A stretch of 64,000 bases of DNA from JALYGY01 sp963800975 (GCA_963800975.1 CAWDDB010000014.1:124001-188000), one strand, 5' to 3'. Positions 1 through 8,557 are shown, counted from the stretch's first letter. A program made the numbers and translations. Notes: generated from the letters alone by a model not told the origin.

Positions 1-261
1 GATCGTCGTGAAGGCGCCTTCGGGCTCGATCTCCGAGAGGTCGGGGTGAAGCCCGCGCCGCGCGCGATCCTCGGCGCCCCCATCCCCGCCTGCCACCAGG
101 GCTGCCCCGAACCTGCGCGCCACGGTCCGCTTGCCGACCCCGGCCGGGCCGTGGAACAGGTAGGCGTGGGAGAGGCCGCCGCCCAGGGCCAGCTCGAGCA
201 GCCGCAGAGACGTCTCGTTACCGATTACGCCGGCGAACACAATCCGTCTCAGCCACGCCAC
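1..261 (-). CDS. holB: DNA polymerase III subunit delta' (N-terminal part)
   Basis: The reading frame begins at a GTG at 261 and runs off the left edge, so about 87 residues are visible. It shows the start of a clamp-loader AAA+ domain: a GNE-x-LRLLELAL segment, then SHAYLFHGPAGVGKRT, which contains the Walker A loop. HolB is the non-motor subunit of the DnaX complex that loads the sliding clamp. The position directly downstream of tmk (6-base gap) is the common bacterial tmk-holB order. A DnaX or RarA-type ATPase is less likely because of this neighbourhood. The C-terminal part lies outside the window. Confidence 0.8.
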   Translation of the reverse strand, partial: MAWLRRIVFAGVIGNETSLRLLELALGGGLSHAYLFHGPAGVGKRTVARRFGAALVAGGDGGAEDRARRGLHPDLSEIEPEGAFTTI

Positions 262-267
262 CGAGTA

Positions 268-891
268 TCATCCTTCCCCAGTGTACCGGAGGCTCTGGAT
301 CTCCCCCACCACCAGTTCCGCCAGCTCCTCGGGAGGGCGTGCCCCGTCGAGAACCCGGATGCGGTCTGGGTCGCGCCGGATCAACTCCTCGAACCCCCTC
401 TCGACACGCCGCCAGAACTCGTCTCCGACCTTCTCGATCCTGTCGAGCGACGCCCCGATCTTCCTGGCGCGCCTGGCCCTCTCCTCCTCACCGATCCGCA
501 GGTAGAAGGTCCTGTCCGGGACGACGTTCGCCACCGCCCAGGCGTTGAGATCACGGACCGCCTCCAGCCCGAGACCCCGGCCGTATCCCTGGTAGGCAAG
601 GCTGGAGTCCAGGTAGCGCTCACACACGACGTCCTCCCCGCGCAACAGACGTGGCAGCAGCGCCCGCCGCGCGTGGTCGGCGCGGGCGGCGGCGTACAGG
701 TAGGCCTCGGTCCAGTCGTCCATCTCGACCTCGGGGTCGAGCACGACGTCCCGGATTCGCTCCGCGGCCGGGGTTCCGCCCGGCTCCCGCGTGAAGTACG
801 TCTGGCTGCCCGCTTCGGCGAGCAAGGGTTTCATGCCGCGCACGAGGGTCGACTTGCCGGAGAAATCCGGGCCCTCGATGGTTACGAAGAT
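268..891 (-). CDS. tmk: Thymidylate kinase, apparent AUC start
   Basis: Phosphorylates dTMP to dTDP for DNA synthesis. The P-loop GPDFSGKST lies about eight residues from the N-terminus, followed by the DR-type motif REPGGTPAAERIR and a LID-like segment near residue 150. Starting at the ATC at 889-891 gives 207 aa, the usual family length, and puts the initiator exactly where other Tmk proteins carry Met (then F-V-T-I-E-G). No ATG, GTG or TTG occurs in frame for at least 130 bases upstream; the first canonical start downstream (GTG at 843) would remove the P-loop. There is no good Shine-Dalgarno, so coupling to the upstream gene (stop 32 bases before) may help. Function is sure; the start codon is inferred. 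Confidence 0.88.
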   Translation of the reverse strand: MFVTIEGPDFSGKSTLVRGMKPLLAEAGSQTYFTREPGGTPAAERIRDVVLDPEVEMDDWTEAYLYAAARADHARRALLPRLLRGEDVVCERYLDSSLAYQGYGRGLGLEAVRDLNAWAVANVVPDRTFYLRIGEEERARRARKIGASLDRIEKVGDEFWRRVERGFEELIRRDPDRIRVLDGARPPEELAELVVGEIQSLRYTGEG

Positions 892-922
892 GCCCCGCGA
901 GGCTTGCGCCGCCGACCCGCCC

Positions 923-1690
923 TCAGGCCGCGGCCCGGCGCACGGCGTGATGCCTCGCAGCCGAGACGAGGGCCTCGAAGAGGTTTCGGTGCTCGTGACC
1001 CGCTTCGCGCATGGCTTCGGCGTGCCACTGTACCCCGACCAGCCACCGCTGCGACAGATCGCCCCACTCGACCGCCTCGACCACCCCGTCGGGCGCGTGA
1101 GCGACCGCGATCAGGCCGGACGCCAGGTCCTTGATCGCCTGGTGATGGTACGAGTTGACCTTCAACTCGTCCGAGTCCATGATCCCGGCGACTTGCGACC
1201 CGCCGTCCACCGCGACCTCGTGCGTCGGCTCCCACTTGGGCGTCTCCTGACGGTGCCCAAGCAGGACCAGATGGTCCATCTGCGTCGGAAGATCCTGGAA
1301 CAGAGTCCCGCCCAACGCAACGTTCAGGACCTGCATCCCCCTGCAGATGCCAAGAATCGGGATCTGACGCCGCAACGCCTGCTCCATCACGGCCATCTCG
1401 AACGCGTCTCGCTCCGGCACCGTGGGACCGAGCTCGGGGACGGCCTCCTCCCCGTAGTAGCCGGGATCCAGGTCGCTCCCACCGCTGAGCAATAACCCGT
1501 CGAGTCCGTCGAGCAGCGACTGTACAGCCCGGAACTCCCCGAGCGGCGGCAACACGACGGGCATCCCGCCCGCCACTGCTACCCCCTCGACGTAGTCGAA
1601 GTCCGCCCGCACGTACCGCCCCAGCGGCCGCTGCGCGACCTCGTCCGCGTCTTTCCTCAACGTTGCCGTTACGCCGATAACCGGGGTCAA
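923..1690 (-). CDS. Gamma-glutamyl-gamma-aminobutyrate hydrolase family (peptidase C26)
   Basis: A 255-aa class I glutamine-amidotransferase-like hydrolase. The nucleophile elbow GICRGMQ carries the catalytic Cys (about residue 118) and the C-terminal V-Q-W-H-A-E supplies His and Glu, as in the PuuD family, which hydrolyses gamma-glutamyl amides such as gamma-glutamyl-GABA. It starts at TTG (1690) with a GGGTGAG Shine-Dalgarno six bases ahead. It sits between topA and tmk without other polyamine genes, so the physiological substrate cannot be deduced; a general gamma-glutamyl amidase is as likely as a putrescine-pathway enzyme. Confidence 0.8.
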   Translation of the reverse strand: MTPVIGVTATLRKDADEVAQRPLGRYVRADFDYVEGVAVAGGMPVVLPPLGEFRAVQSLLDGLDGLLLSGGSDLDPGYYGEEAVPELGPTVPERDAFEMAVMEQALRRQIPILGICRGMQVLNVALGGTLFQDLPTQMDHLVLLGHRQETPKWEPTHEVAVDGGSQVAGIMDSDELKVNSYHHQAIKDLASGLIAVAHAPDGVVEAVEWGDLSQRWLVGVQWHAEAMREAGHEHRNLFEALVSAARHHAVRRAAA

Positions 1691-1728
1691 ATTCTACTCA
1701 CCCTTTAACGCTTTCTTCATCTATCTTA

Positions 1729-1755
1729 ACTATAACGTGGCCGAATAGCAAGCAA
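1729..1755 (-). promoter_or_regulatory. Possible promoter for the C26 hydrolase-tmk-holB genes
   Basis: On the minus strand a TTGCTT box (1750-1755) is separated by 15 bases from TATAGT (1729-1734) in an AT-rich patch, about 40 bases before the TTG start at 1690. The spacer is short for a housekeeping sigma factor, so this is a weak prediction. Nothing else is seen in the 161-base gap to topA. Confidence 0.3.
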
Positions 1756-1851
1756 GTAATGCGATCAGGACCAGCAAAAGATACCCGCCGGCCCTGACGA
1801 GGGGTGAGGGAACGGACCTTTGCTGCTCCTCTTCGAGGGCAATTCTGGCCT

Positions 1852-3942
1852 CTATGTGGTGGACTTCACCGGTTCCTGCGCGTCCTCTCGCGATGGACGC
1901 TCACCCCCCTCCTTGGCTTCGCGCTGCTCCTGCTTCTTCGGGCAGTCCATGTTGATGCAGGTGATCCAGGGCCGTTTGCCGCCAAGCACCTTGATCTCGG
2001 GCGAGCCGCAAGCGTCGCACTGGGTGCCGGTAGGGATTATGGTCCCCCTCTGAGGAAGCGGGTAGGTGACGCGGCACTCCGGGTAGCCCTCGCAGCCGAC
2101 GAAGCGCTTGCCGCTCTTGCGGTTGCGCCGGACTATGAGGTTGTGCCCGCTCTCGGGGCACTTGCCAAGCGTCTCGTCGCCGCGGATGCCGTTCCAGACG
2201 ATGTCCGCGAACTCCCGCTCCGACTCGGTCAGGTTCTCGTAGACTCGGCGCAGGACGTCGCGCGATTCGTCGACGACGTTCTCCTTGGAGATCTTGCCTT
2301 CGGAGATCGCGTCCATGCTCTTCTCGAGCTCCGCGGTCATCTCATGCGAGGCTATCTCGGAGGCGAAGTCGGTAAGGGCCTGGGCGACCGCGATCCCCTT
2401 CTCGGTCGGGATAACGGGATCGTCGTGCACGTAGCCGCGGTCGTAGAGGTTCTGGATGATGTTCGGGCGGGTCGCCTTGGTACCGAGGCCCAGGTCCTCC
2501 ATCACCGTGATCAGGCGCCCCTGGCCGTACCTGCCGGGCGGCTGCGTCTCCTTGCCGACCACCTCGGCCTCGACCACCTCGACCTCGTCGCCCTCCTCGA
2601 GCCGGGGTAGCTCCTCGTCGGCGCGGCGGCTGTAGTGGTAGACCCCGAGCCAGCCCTCCTCCGTAACGACCGTCCCGCTGGTCGTCAGCGGCTCGCCGCC
2701 CGAGTCGAAGAGCAGCGTCGTGCGCAGCGTCCTCGCTGGCCCCGAGAGGGTTGCCAGGAAGCGCCTGACGACGAGCTGGTAGATCTTCCAGCGGTCCTCG
2801 CGCAGGGACTCCTTCGCAACGTACCCGGTCGGGTAGATCGGGGGGTGGTCCGTGGTCTCCTTCTTCCCGCGGGTGGGCGAGAGCTTCTCGGAGGCGAGCA
2901 ACTTCTCGACGTGCGGTCCCACTCCCTCGACCCGCTCGAGGGTACCGAGTACCTCCCTGAGGTCGAGCGAGCGCGGGTAGACGGTGTTGTCCGTGCGGGG
3001 GTAGGAGATGTAGCCGTCGGTGTACAGGTCCTCGGCGATGCGGGAAGCCCTCGAGGGGCTTATGCCGAGGGAGGCCGCCGCAGTGAGGAACCCGGTCGTG
3101 TTGAACGGGGTCGGGGGCGGCCTGGTGGCCGACTTCTGCTTGACCTCCGTCACCGTGGCGCTGTCCGTGAGGCTCTCGAACGCGGCGCGGGCCGCGGCCT
3201 CTTCCTTGAAGCGGCCGCGCGTGTGCCGGACTGCGAAGGGGCCCCCGCCGTTCTTCAGGGTCGCGCCGAGCTCCCAGTACGGCTCGGAGATAAAGGCTCG
3301 CCGTTCGCGCTCCCGCTCGGCTATGAGCGCGAGCGTCGGGGACTGCACGCGCCCGACCGAGAGAAACGCGCTCCCGTAGCGCTTGGTGGCCCGAGAGACC
3401 CACCGCGTCAGGGTCGCGCCCCAGATCAGGTCTATGTCCTGGCGCGCCTCGCCGGCGTCGGCGAGCTCCCGAGAGACCTCGACGAGCTCGTCGAAGGCGC
3501 GGGTTACCTCGCCCTTGGTCAGGGCGGAGAAGCGCGACCGCTCGACGTGATCCACGAGCTTCGGGTTGGTCTCGAAGACCAGGCTGAGGGCCTCCACCCC
3601 GATCAGCTCGCCCTCCCGGTCGAAGTCCGTAGCGATGACGACCCGATCGGCCTTTTTTGCCAGGGACGTGATGGCGTTGGCCACACCCTTTTCGGAAACA
3701 GCCTTGAGGATCTCGGCGTCGATGAGCTCGGAGGGCTCGACCTTCTGCCAGTTGGAGTACTGCTCGGGGTACTCGGGGTTCAGCACGTGCCCCTTGAGCC
3801 CGACAGAGACGCACTCCTCGCCCTTCCACGTGAAGGTGTGGTGCGGGACGGAGCGGTGCTTGCCGTCCTTTACCGGTCCTTCGGCCAGGAACTGTGCGAT
3901 CTTCTTGGCCGCGTTCGCCTTCTCAGATATTATTAATCGCAT
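1852..3942 (-). CDS. topA: DNA topoisomerase I, archaeal-type
   Basis: Type IA topoisomerase that relaxes negative supercoils through a 5'-phosphotyrosine link. The 696-aa protein begins with a Toprim fold (LIISEKANAAKKIA, and DFDREGE at about 106-112); the catalytic Tyr is in YISYPRTDN (Tyr about 314), and two C-terminal zinc ribbons are visible. The N-terminal SEKANAAKKIA and the SYPRTDNTVYP signature resemble the archaeal topA_arch group rather than the usual 850-950-aa bacterial TopA. ATG at 3942 is preferred over a GTG 54 bases earlier because AGGATC precedes it. It appears to head the topA-C26-tmk-holB run. Confidence 0.93.
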   Translation of the reverse strand: MRLIISEKANAAKKIAQFLAEGPVKDGKHRSVPHHTFTWKGEECVSVGLKGHVLNPEYPEQYSNWQKVEPSELIDAEILKAVSEKGVANAITSLAKKADRVVIATDFDREGELIGVEALSLVFETNPKLVDHVERSRFSALTKGEVTRAFDELVEVSRELADAGEARQDIDLIWGATLTRWVSRATKRYGSAFLSVGRVQSPTLALIAERERERRAFISEPYWELGATLKNGGGPFAVRHTRGRFKEEAAARAAFESLTDSATVTEVKQKSATRPPPTPFNTTGFLTAAASLGISPSRASRIAEDLYTDGYISYPRTDNTVYPRSLDLREVLGTLERVEGVGPHVEKLLASEKLSPTRGKKETTDHPPIYPTGYVAKESLREDRWKIYQLVVRRFLATLSGPARTLRTTLLFDSGGEPLTTSGTVVTEEGWLGVYHYSRRADEELPRLEEGDEVEVVEAEVVGKETQPPGRYGQGRLITVMEDLGLGTKATRPNIIQNLYDRGYVHDDPVIPTEKGIAVAQALTDFASEIASHEMTAELEKSMDAISEGKISKENVVDESRDVLRRVYENLTESEREFADIVWNGIRGDETLGKCPESGHNLIVRRNRKSGKRFVGCEGYPECRVTYPLPQRGTIIPTGTQCDACGSPEIKVLGGKRPWITCINMDCPKKQEQREAKEGGERPSREDAQEPVKSTT

Positions 3943-3952
3943 ATTGATCCTG

Positions 3953-3961
3953 TTTATAACA
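3953..3961 (-). promoter_or_regulatory. topA: Extended -10 element upstream of topA
   Basis: The minus strand reads TGTTATAAA, matching an extended -10 (TG-n-TATAAA), ending 10 bases before the ATG. Transcription from it would give a leader of only a few bases and would cut into the Shine-Dalgarno, so this could be a near-leaderless start or a chance match. No -35 is evident. Confidence 0.3.
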
Positions 3962-4112
3962 CAATGCGACGACCTTTCCTTGGTTGATTTCGCCACCGAA
4001 GCCGGGCACTCGGGCGCCTCCGCAGTCCCACCACGAGGCAGGAGTCTAGCAGCGCCGGGCCGTTCTTCTCAAGAGCAAGGTTGTATGTCAGGCCTTGAGA
4101 CGCGTGGCCAGG

Positions 4113-5069
4113 TCACGGCTCCGTGGGGGTCGTGGCGTTGCCAAGGAGGATGCGAACGGCGAGGAGCCCGACGATGCCGATGAGGGTGGCGAACCACAGG
4201 GTCGCGAGCCGGATGATCAGGGTCAGCGCGACGGCCACCCCGGCGGAGAGCCCGGCGATCGCCACGAACTGGCCCGCCAGCCCCGCCTCGACCGCCCCGA
4301 TCCCGCCCGGGAGCATGCTCAGGACCCCGAGCAGCGAGCTGACCGCGAACACGAAGACCACGAGGAGAAAGGGCAGGTCGGTTCCGAGCCCCACCGCGCA
4401 GAGGTACACGCCCAGGCACTCAAGTCCCCAGCTCAGGAACGAGATCAGGGTGCCCACGGCGAGGGGACGCGCCGCGAGAAGATCGTTCGAAGAAGCCTGG
4501 AAGTCCCCCAGATACGGGGTCACCCGGTTGAGCAGGGGCACCTTCGAGAGTCCGCGCTCGGCCAGTAGCGAGAGGCGCTTGGAGCGCAGAACGGCGATAC
4601 CGATGGCCGCCAAGACGAGGAAAGCCACCATCGTGGTCGGTGGGAGGCCGAGGGAGAAAGCGCCCAGGAACCCCCAGGCGACCATGCCCGTGCCATCGGT
4701 GGCCCGCTCGGCGATGACCGCCGGGGCGGTGCGGGCGACCGGAGCTCCCGTCGCCTGGCGGACAAACACGCACTTCAGCACCTCGCCAAGCTTGCCGGGC
4801 GAGATCGTCATGGAGAGCCCAGAGGCGAAGATCGCCGCGTTGGTGGGAAGGGGGACGGAGACCTTCAGGATCCTGAGATAGTACAGCCAGCGAAAGAATC
4901 GCCCGACGTACGAAAGGAGCACCAGACCAAGGATCGCCGGCACCAGCGCGAGGTTGAATTCGTCGAGGGCCGCGGTGAGGCTCCCGAAGCCCCCGAGGAG
5001 CGCGAGGACCAGGTATACCGCGACGCCAAGGGCGACGGCCAGTATGAGGTTGCGGCTCAGCCGTTCCAC
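4113..5069 (-). CDS. Flippase-like integral membrane protein (lysylphosphatidylglycerol synthase TM / UPF0104 family)
   Basis: A 318-aa polytopic protein with about eight hydrophobic segments and the family signatures GRFFRWLYYLRIL, SPGKLGEVLK and MLPGGIGAVEAGL. Members move or help assemble lipid-linked substrates, and AglD2/LPG-synthase TM regions belong here. The GTG start at 5069 overlaps the stop of the upstream UbiA gene by 13 bases, so the two are translationally coupled. Coupling to a decaprenyl-phosphate-acting enzyme suggests a role with polyprenyl-linked sugars; that is inference. No cytoplasmic aminoacyl-transferase domain follows. Confidence 0.8.
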   Translation of the reverse strand: MERLSRNLILAVALGVAVYLVLALLGGFGSLTAALDEFNLALVPAILGLVLLSYVGRFFRWLYYLRILKVSVPLPTNAAIFASGLSMTISPGKLGEVLKCVFVRQATGAPVARTAPAVIAERATDGTGMVAWGFLGAFSLGLPPTTMVAFLVLAAIGIAVLRSKRLSLLAERGLSKVPLLNRVTPYLGDFQASSNDLLAARPLAVGTLISFLSWGLECLGVYLCAVGLGTDLPFLLVVFVFAVSSLLGVLSMLPGGIGAVEAGLAGQFVAIAGLSAGVAVALTLIIRLATLWFATLIGIVGLLAVRILLGNATTPTEP

Positions 5070-5932
5070 AAGGGGATAGCGTAGATCACCACTCCGACCA
5101 CGGCGAGCCAGAGGACGAGCGCGATCTGCAGCGGGCGGTCCGCCAGCAGGAGGGTGTCGGGGTTGCCCCCTCCGGCGCGGTGCACGAGCAGCATGTACCG
5201 GAACACCCCGTACACCACGAACGGGATGCTCGCCATCATGTAGTAGTTGTCGTACTCGGAAAAGGTGTAGAGGACGTATGCGATTAGCGTGGCCGACATC
5301 ATGATGTTCATCATCTCGTCGAGCAACGGGACGGAGTACTCCGCCAGGTTCCTGCGGTGGACGCTCGCCCCCTCGCCCAGGGAGGCCAGCTCGTGGCGGC
5401 GCTTGGAGAAGCCGAGGAAGAGCGTGAGGAGGGCCGTGCAGACGATGAGCCAGGGGGAGATGGGGCTGGCCACGGCGGCCACGCCAGCGAAGGCGCGGAT
5501 CACGAAGCCCGCGGAGATGCTCATGACGTCGAGGATCGCGACGTGCTTGAGCGTCGTGGTGTAGACGGCCTGCAGGGCGAGGTAGGAGAGCCCGGCCAGC
5601 CCGACTCCGAACCCTACCCAGAACGCCAGCGCGAGGCCCGCCGCGCCGAGCAAGGCGGCGAACACCAGGGCCGAGGTCGGCGAGATCTGCCCGCTGGCCA
5701 CCGGCCTGCTCCGCTTTCGGGGGTGCTTGCGGTCCTCCTCGACGTCGAGAACGTCGTTCGCGGCGTAGACCGCGCCCGAGAGCGCGCAGAAGGCGACGAA
5801 GGCGAGCAGCGCGTTCGCCACGGCCGATAAGACCAGCGCCTGGTGCGCAAAGACCACCCCGGCCAGCACGAACCCGTTCTTGGTCCACTGCTTGGGCCGG
5901 ACAAGCCTGAGGTAAGAACCCGCGATTCCCAT
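5057..5932 (-). CDS. Decaprenyl-phosphate phosphoribosyltransferase-like UbiA prenyltransferase
   Basis: A UbiA-superfamily membrane enzyme of 291 aa. The first metal-binding motif NDVLDVEEDRKHPRKRSRPVASG and the N-terminal RPKQWTKNGFV are typical of the Rv3806c-like group, which joins 5-phosphoribosyl diphosphate to decaprenyl phosphate, the first step toward decaprenylphosphoryl-arabinose. About nine transmembrane segments are apparent. ATG 5932 is chosen because GTGGAGG precedes it; a GTG at 5950 is the alternative. No epimerase (DprE1/2) is in the window, so the fate of the product here is unknown. Confidence 0.85.
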   Translation of the reverse strand: MGIAGSYLRLVRPKQWTKNGFVLAGVVFAHQALVLSAVANALLAFVAFCALSGAVYAANDVLDVEEDRKHPRKRSRPVASGQISPTSALVFAALLGAAGLALAFWVGFGVGLAGLSYLALQAVYTTTLKHVAILDVMSISAGFVIRAFAGVAAVASPISPWLIVCTALLTLFLGFSKRRHELASLGEGASVHRRNLAEYSVPLLDEMMNIMMSATLIAYVLYTFSEYDNYYMMASIPFVVYGVFRYMLLVHRAGGGNPDTLLLADRPLQIALVLWLAVVGVVIYAIPLWNG

Positions 5933-6124
5933 GCTGCCGCTAGCCTCCACGAGGTCCGGTTATATCAGGTTGTCCGCGTCAGAGCTAGTCGGCGGTTCGC
6001 CGGCGCGGTGCCCCCGGCCCATGTTGAAATCGTCCGCGAGCGCTTACAGAATAACCCGAGTCTTGCGGATAGAAAGGTGCCATGCCCAGAGCCAAGCACA
6101 CAAACTTGCGTCGTCGCGGTGCCG

Positions 6125-7039
6125 ATGGACGCCGCTGACCAACGGCGGGCCGTGCTCGGCGAGTGGTTCAGGCTGGCGAGGCCTTTCTCACTCACGGCTG
6201 CGGCCGTGCCCGTGCTCTTCGGGACGACGCTTGCGCTAACCGACGGCGCGTTCTCATGGGGCCCTTTTCTCGCGATGCTGCTCGGCAGCCTCCTCATCCA
6301 GGCCGCGACCAATATGTTCAACGAGTACTACGACGAGCGGCGGGGGCTCGACACGGTGACCGCCGTCGGGATCGCCGGATCCATCGTCAGCGGACGCGTG
6401 CGGGCCAGGGCTGTTCTGCTCGGGGCGCTTTTTTGCTACGTCGTCGCGCTCTTCCTCGGGATCTACCTCGTCGTCGTGGGCGGTTGGCAGATACTGCTTC
6501 TCGGATGCCTCTCGGCACTCGGCGGCTATCTCTATTCCGCGGGTCCGCGGCCTATCGCGTACACGCCTTTCAGCGAGGCCGCGGTTTTTCTCTTTATGGG
6601 CGTCCTCATCGTCGTTATCGCCTACGCCGTGCAGGATCCCGGGAGCTTCCCGGCCTACGTGCCGCTCGCGGCGCTACCCATCGGCGGCCCGGTCGCCGCA
6701 ATCCTGCTCGCCAACAACATCAGGGACACGAGGTCTGACAGGAGGGGCGGGCGGCGGACGCTGCCCATAGTCCTGGGCCGAGAGGTCGCGATCCTGATCT
6801 ACCGCGCCCTGCTCCTGGAGGCCTACGTGGCCGTGGCGGCGCTGATGGCCTTCGACGTCGTTCCGGTGGAGTGCGCCGTCGTCTTCCTCAGCGCCACGCC
6901 GGCCATCCGGCTCTGGCGCGACATCGCGCTCTCGACCACGCCGGAACGGCTCGACCCGGTGGTCAAGCGCACCGCAGGACTTCACCTGGTCTTCGGCCTG
7001 CTCTACACGGCAGGGGTGCTGCTGGGGTGGCTGATCTAG
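6125..7039 (+). CDS. menA: 1,4-dihydroxy-2-naphthoate polyprenyltransferase
   Basis: A 304-aa UbiA-type prenyltransferase that attaches the polyprenyl tail to the naphthoate ring in menaquinone synthesis. Visible are the N-terminal RPFSLTAAAVPV segment, the motif NMFNEYYDERRGLDT and the second aspartate motif NNIRDTRSDRRGGRRTLP, which together are characteristic of MenA. Roughly eight to nine membrane segments follow. ATG 6125 is chosen, though an in-frame GTG lies at 6119; neither has a strong Shine-Dalgarno. The 192-base gap to the divergent UbiA gene must hold both promoters, but I find no convincing boxes. The next gene overlaps its 3' end. Confidence 0.92.
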   Translation: MDAADQRRAVLGEWFRLARPFSLTAAAVPVLFGTTLALTDGAFSWGPFLAMLLGSLLIQAATNMFNEYYDERRGLDTVTAVGIAGSIVSGRVRARAVLLGALFCYVVALFLGIYLVVVGGWQILLLGCLSALGGYLYSAGPRPIAYTPFSEAAVFLFMGVLIVVIAYAVQDPGSFPAYVPLAALPIGGPVAAILLANNIRDTRSDRRGGRRTLPIVLGREVAILIYRALLLEAYVAVAALMAFDVVPVECAVVFLSATPAIRLWRDIALSTTPERLDPVVKRTAGLHLVFGLLYTAGVLLGWLI

Positions 7040-7524
7040 GGCGCCCTTTCCGCGCGAGCTACGTGGTTGAGGGCTCGCCACCGGAGAAGATCTTCGCGGC
7101 CCTGCTCGACGTGCGTAGCTTCTCCGAGTGGGCCGTTGGCCTGCGCCGCGCCCGGGCATTGGATGACGCCGGCAGGGAGATCGAGCTTCGCGCCGGGGCG
7201 AACATAGAGTTCACCCTGAGCGCCGCCGGCCTGACGCACCGGGTGGTCGGCCTGATCACCGTTGTCGAGAGCCCGAAGCGCCTGGAGTGGCGCTACACGG
7301 AGGGCGCCAGGGGATACGGCGGCTGGCTGCTCGAAGCGGGAGCGCCCCACGCGGTTCGCCTGACGCTCTCCACCGACTACGAGGTCAAGCCCCGATGGCT
7401 CGACAAGCTCGCCCACAGACCAATCTTTCAGGCCCTTACCGAGGAGCTGCTCGGCCGGTCCGTGCGCCGCTTCGAACGGTACCTGAAGCAGGAAGATCGG
7501 ATCTCAGATTCCAATTTCAAGTAA
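7027..7524 (+). CDS. SRPBCC (START-like) family protein
   Basis: A 165-aa protein with the polyketide-cyclase/dehydrase pattern: a short N-terminal strand (RASYVVEGSPPEKIFAALLD), then FSEWAVGLRRA, and alternating strands ending in a long C-terminal helix (LGRSVRRFERYLKQ). The fold makes a hydrophobic cavity for lipids or aromatic ligands. GTG 7027 lies inside menA (13-base overlap), so its synthesis is coupled to menA. Coq10, a quinone-binding partner in respiration, has the same fold, which makes a menaquinone-handling role attractive but unproven. Confidence 0.75.
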   Translation: MADLGRPFRASYVVEGSPPEKIFAALLDVRSFSEWAVGLRRARALDDAGREIELRAGANIEFTLSAAGLTHRVVGLITVVESPKRLEWRYTEGARGYGGWLLEAGAPHAVRLTLSTDYEVKPRWLDKLAHRPIFQALTEELLGRSVRRFERYLKQEDRISDSNFK

Positions 7525-7557
7525 GGATAGGCCGCGGACCGCCAACGACCCTTGGCT

Positions 7558-8475
7558 CTAGAGATCCCGCTCCCGGTCTTCGTCTTCCTCGTGCGCGTCT
7601 TCGTCTTCGTCGCTCCGCTCGACGCCTTCGTAGACCGGGCCTACGTCTTCCTCGAGATCGTCATCGTCGTCGTAGTCATCATCATCGTAGTCGTCTTCTT
7701 CGTCATCGTCGTCGTCGAAGTGGACGTAGCCGCTTTCTTCCTCCTCCTCGGATCCTAGGCGATGCACGGCCACCTCGGAGACCGGGTTCACGTAACGGGC
7801 TATCAAGATGGAGACCTCGTACATGATGACCATGGGCGCGGCCATGAGGAGCATGCTGTACGGATCCTGCCCGGGCGTCAGGGCAGCGGCGAGGATGAAG
7901 TTGAGCACGATCGCGTGCCTGCGGTAGCGCCTCATGAACGGCGCGTCCACGAGCTCCAGCTTCGCGGCTACGTAAGTCGCGGCCGGCAACTCGAAAACGA
8001 TGCCGAACGCAAGGAGGAACCGCGTCGTGAACTGCAGGTAAGATTGGGAGGTGATGATGGTTACGTAACGCCCAGGAGCCCAGTTGAGCAGGAACTGGGT
8101 GCCTATCGGCAAGACCACGAAGTAGCCGAACGCCACGCCGGCAAGGAACAGCGCCGACGCCAGCGTGATGATGGTGTAGGTGAAGGCGCGCCCGAGGTCC
8201 CCCACCGCCGGCGCCACGAAGGCCCACAACTGGTAGAGCAGAACGGGAATGGTTACCAGGAACCCGACGTAGAGCGCGAGCTTCATGTCGGTGAACAGCT
8301 GCTCCGTGACGCTCGTCACGTTGAGCTTGCCGCTCAAGGAATTGCCGGCGGGAGCCAGGAGCCACTCGAAGATTCGCACCCTGAAAAACCACGCGACCAC
8401 GGATGCGACCAGGAACGCGATCCCCACCTTGATGATCCTGGACCTGAGCTCGCCCAGGTGTTCGATCAGGGTCAT
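7558..8475 (-). CDS. tatC: Sec-independent protein translocase TatC with acidic C-terminal tail
   Basis: TatC receives twin-arginine signal peptides in the membrane. The TLIEHLGELR N-terminus, six membrane segments and a conserved F-E-LP segment (FGIVFELPAATYV) are present. ATG 8475 begins at the canonical MTLIEHL and has a GAGG five bases ahead; an ATG at 8532 would add 19 basic residues. Unusually, the protein continues for roughly 70-80 residues after the last helix as an almost pure Asp/Glu tail (positions 7558-7760). tatA lies just upstream, and several Tat-type signal sequences are encoded nearby. Confidence 0.93.
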   Translation of the reverse strand: MTLIEHLGELRSRIIKVGIAFLVASVVAWFFRVRIFEWLLAPAGNSLSGKLNVTSVTEQLFTDMKLALYVGFLVTIPVLLYQLWAFVAPAVGDLGRAFTYTIITLASALFLAGVAFGYFVVLPIGTQFLLNWAPGRYVTIITSQSYLQFTTRFLLAFGIVFELPAATYVAAKLELVDAPFMRRYRRHAIVLNFILAAALTPGQDPYSMLLMAAPMVIMYEVSILIARYVNPVSEVAVHRLGSEEEEESGYVHFDDDDDEEDDYDDDDYDDDDDLEEDVGPVYEGVERSDEDEDAHEEDEDRERDL

Positions 8476-8557
8476 GCGCGCCTCGTCGCGCGGACCGCGC
8501 GGGCGCGAGGGTAGGCGGAGGCGGCTTGCCATCTAGGTCAGGATTTCGGAGGCGGCC

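Noticed and set aside
2635..3936. 433-codon open frame on the plus strand opposite topA
   Set aside because: High-GC shadow frame: low-complexity Arg/Gly/Leu-rich translation, no motifs, fully covered by a clearly conserved gene on the other strand. The same applies to the long plus-strand frames at 14519-15775, 15451-17121, 17322-18998, 30861-32882 and 54283-56181.
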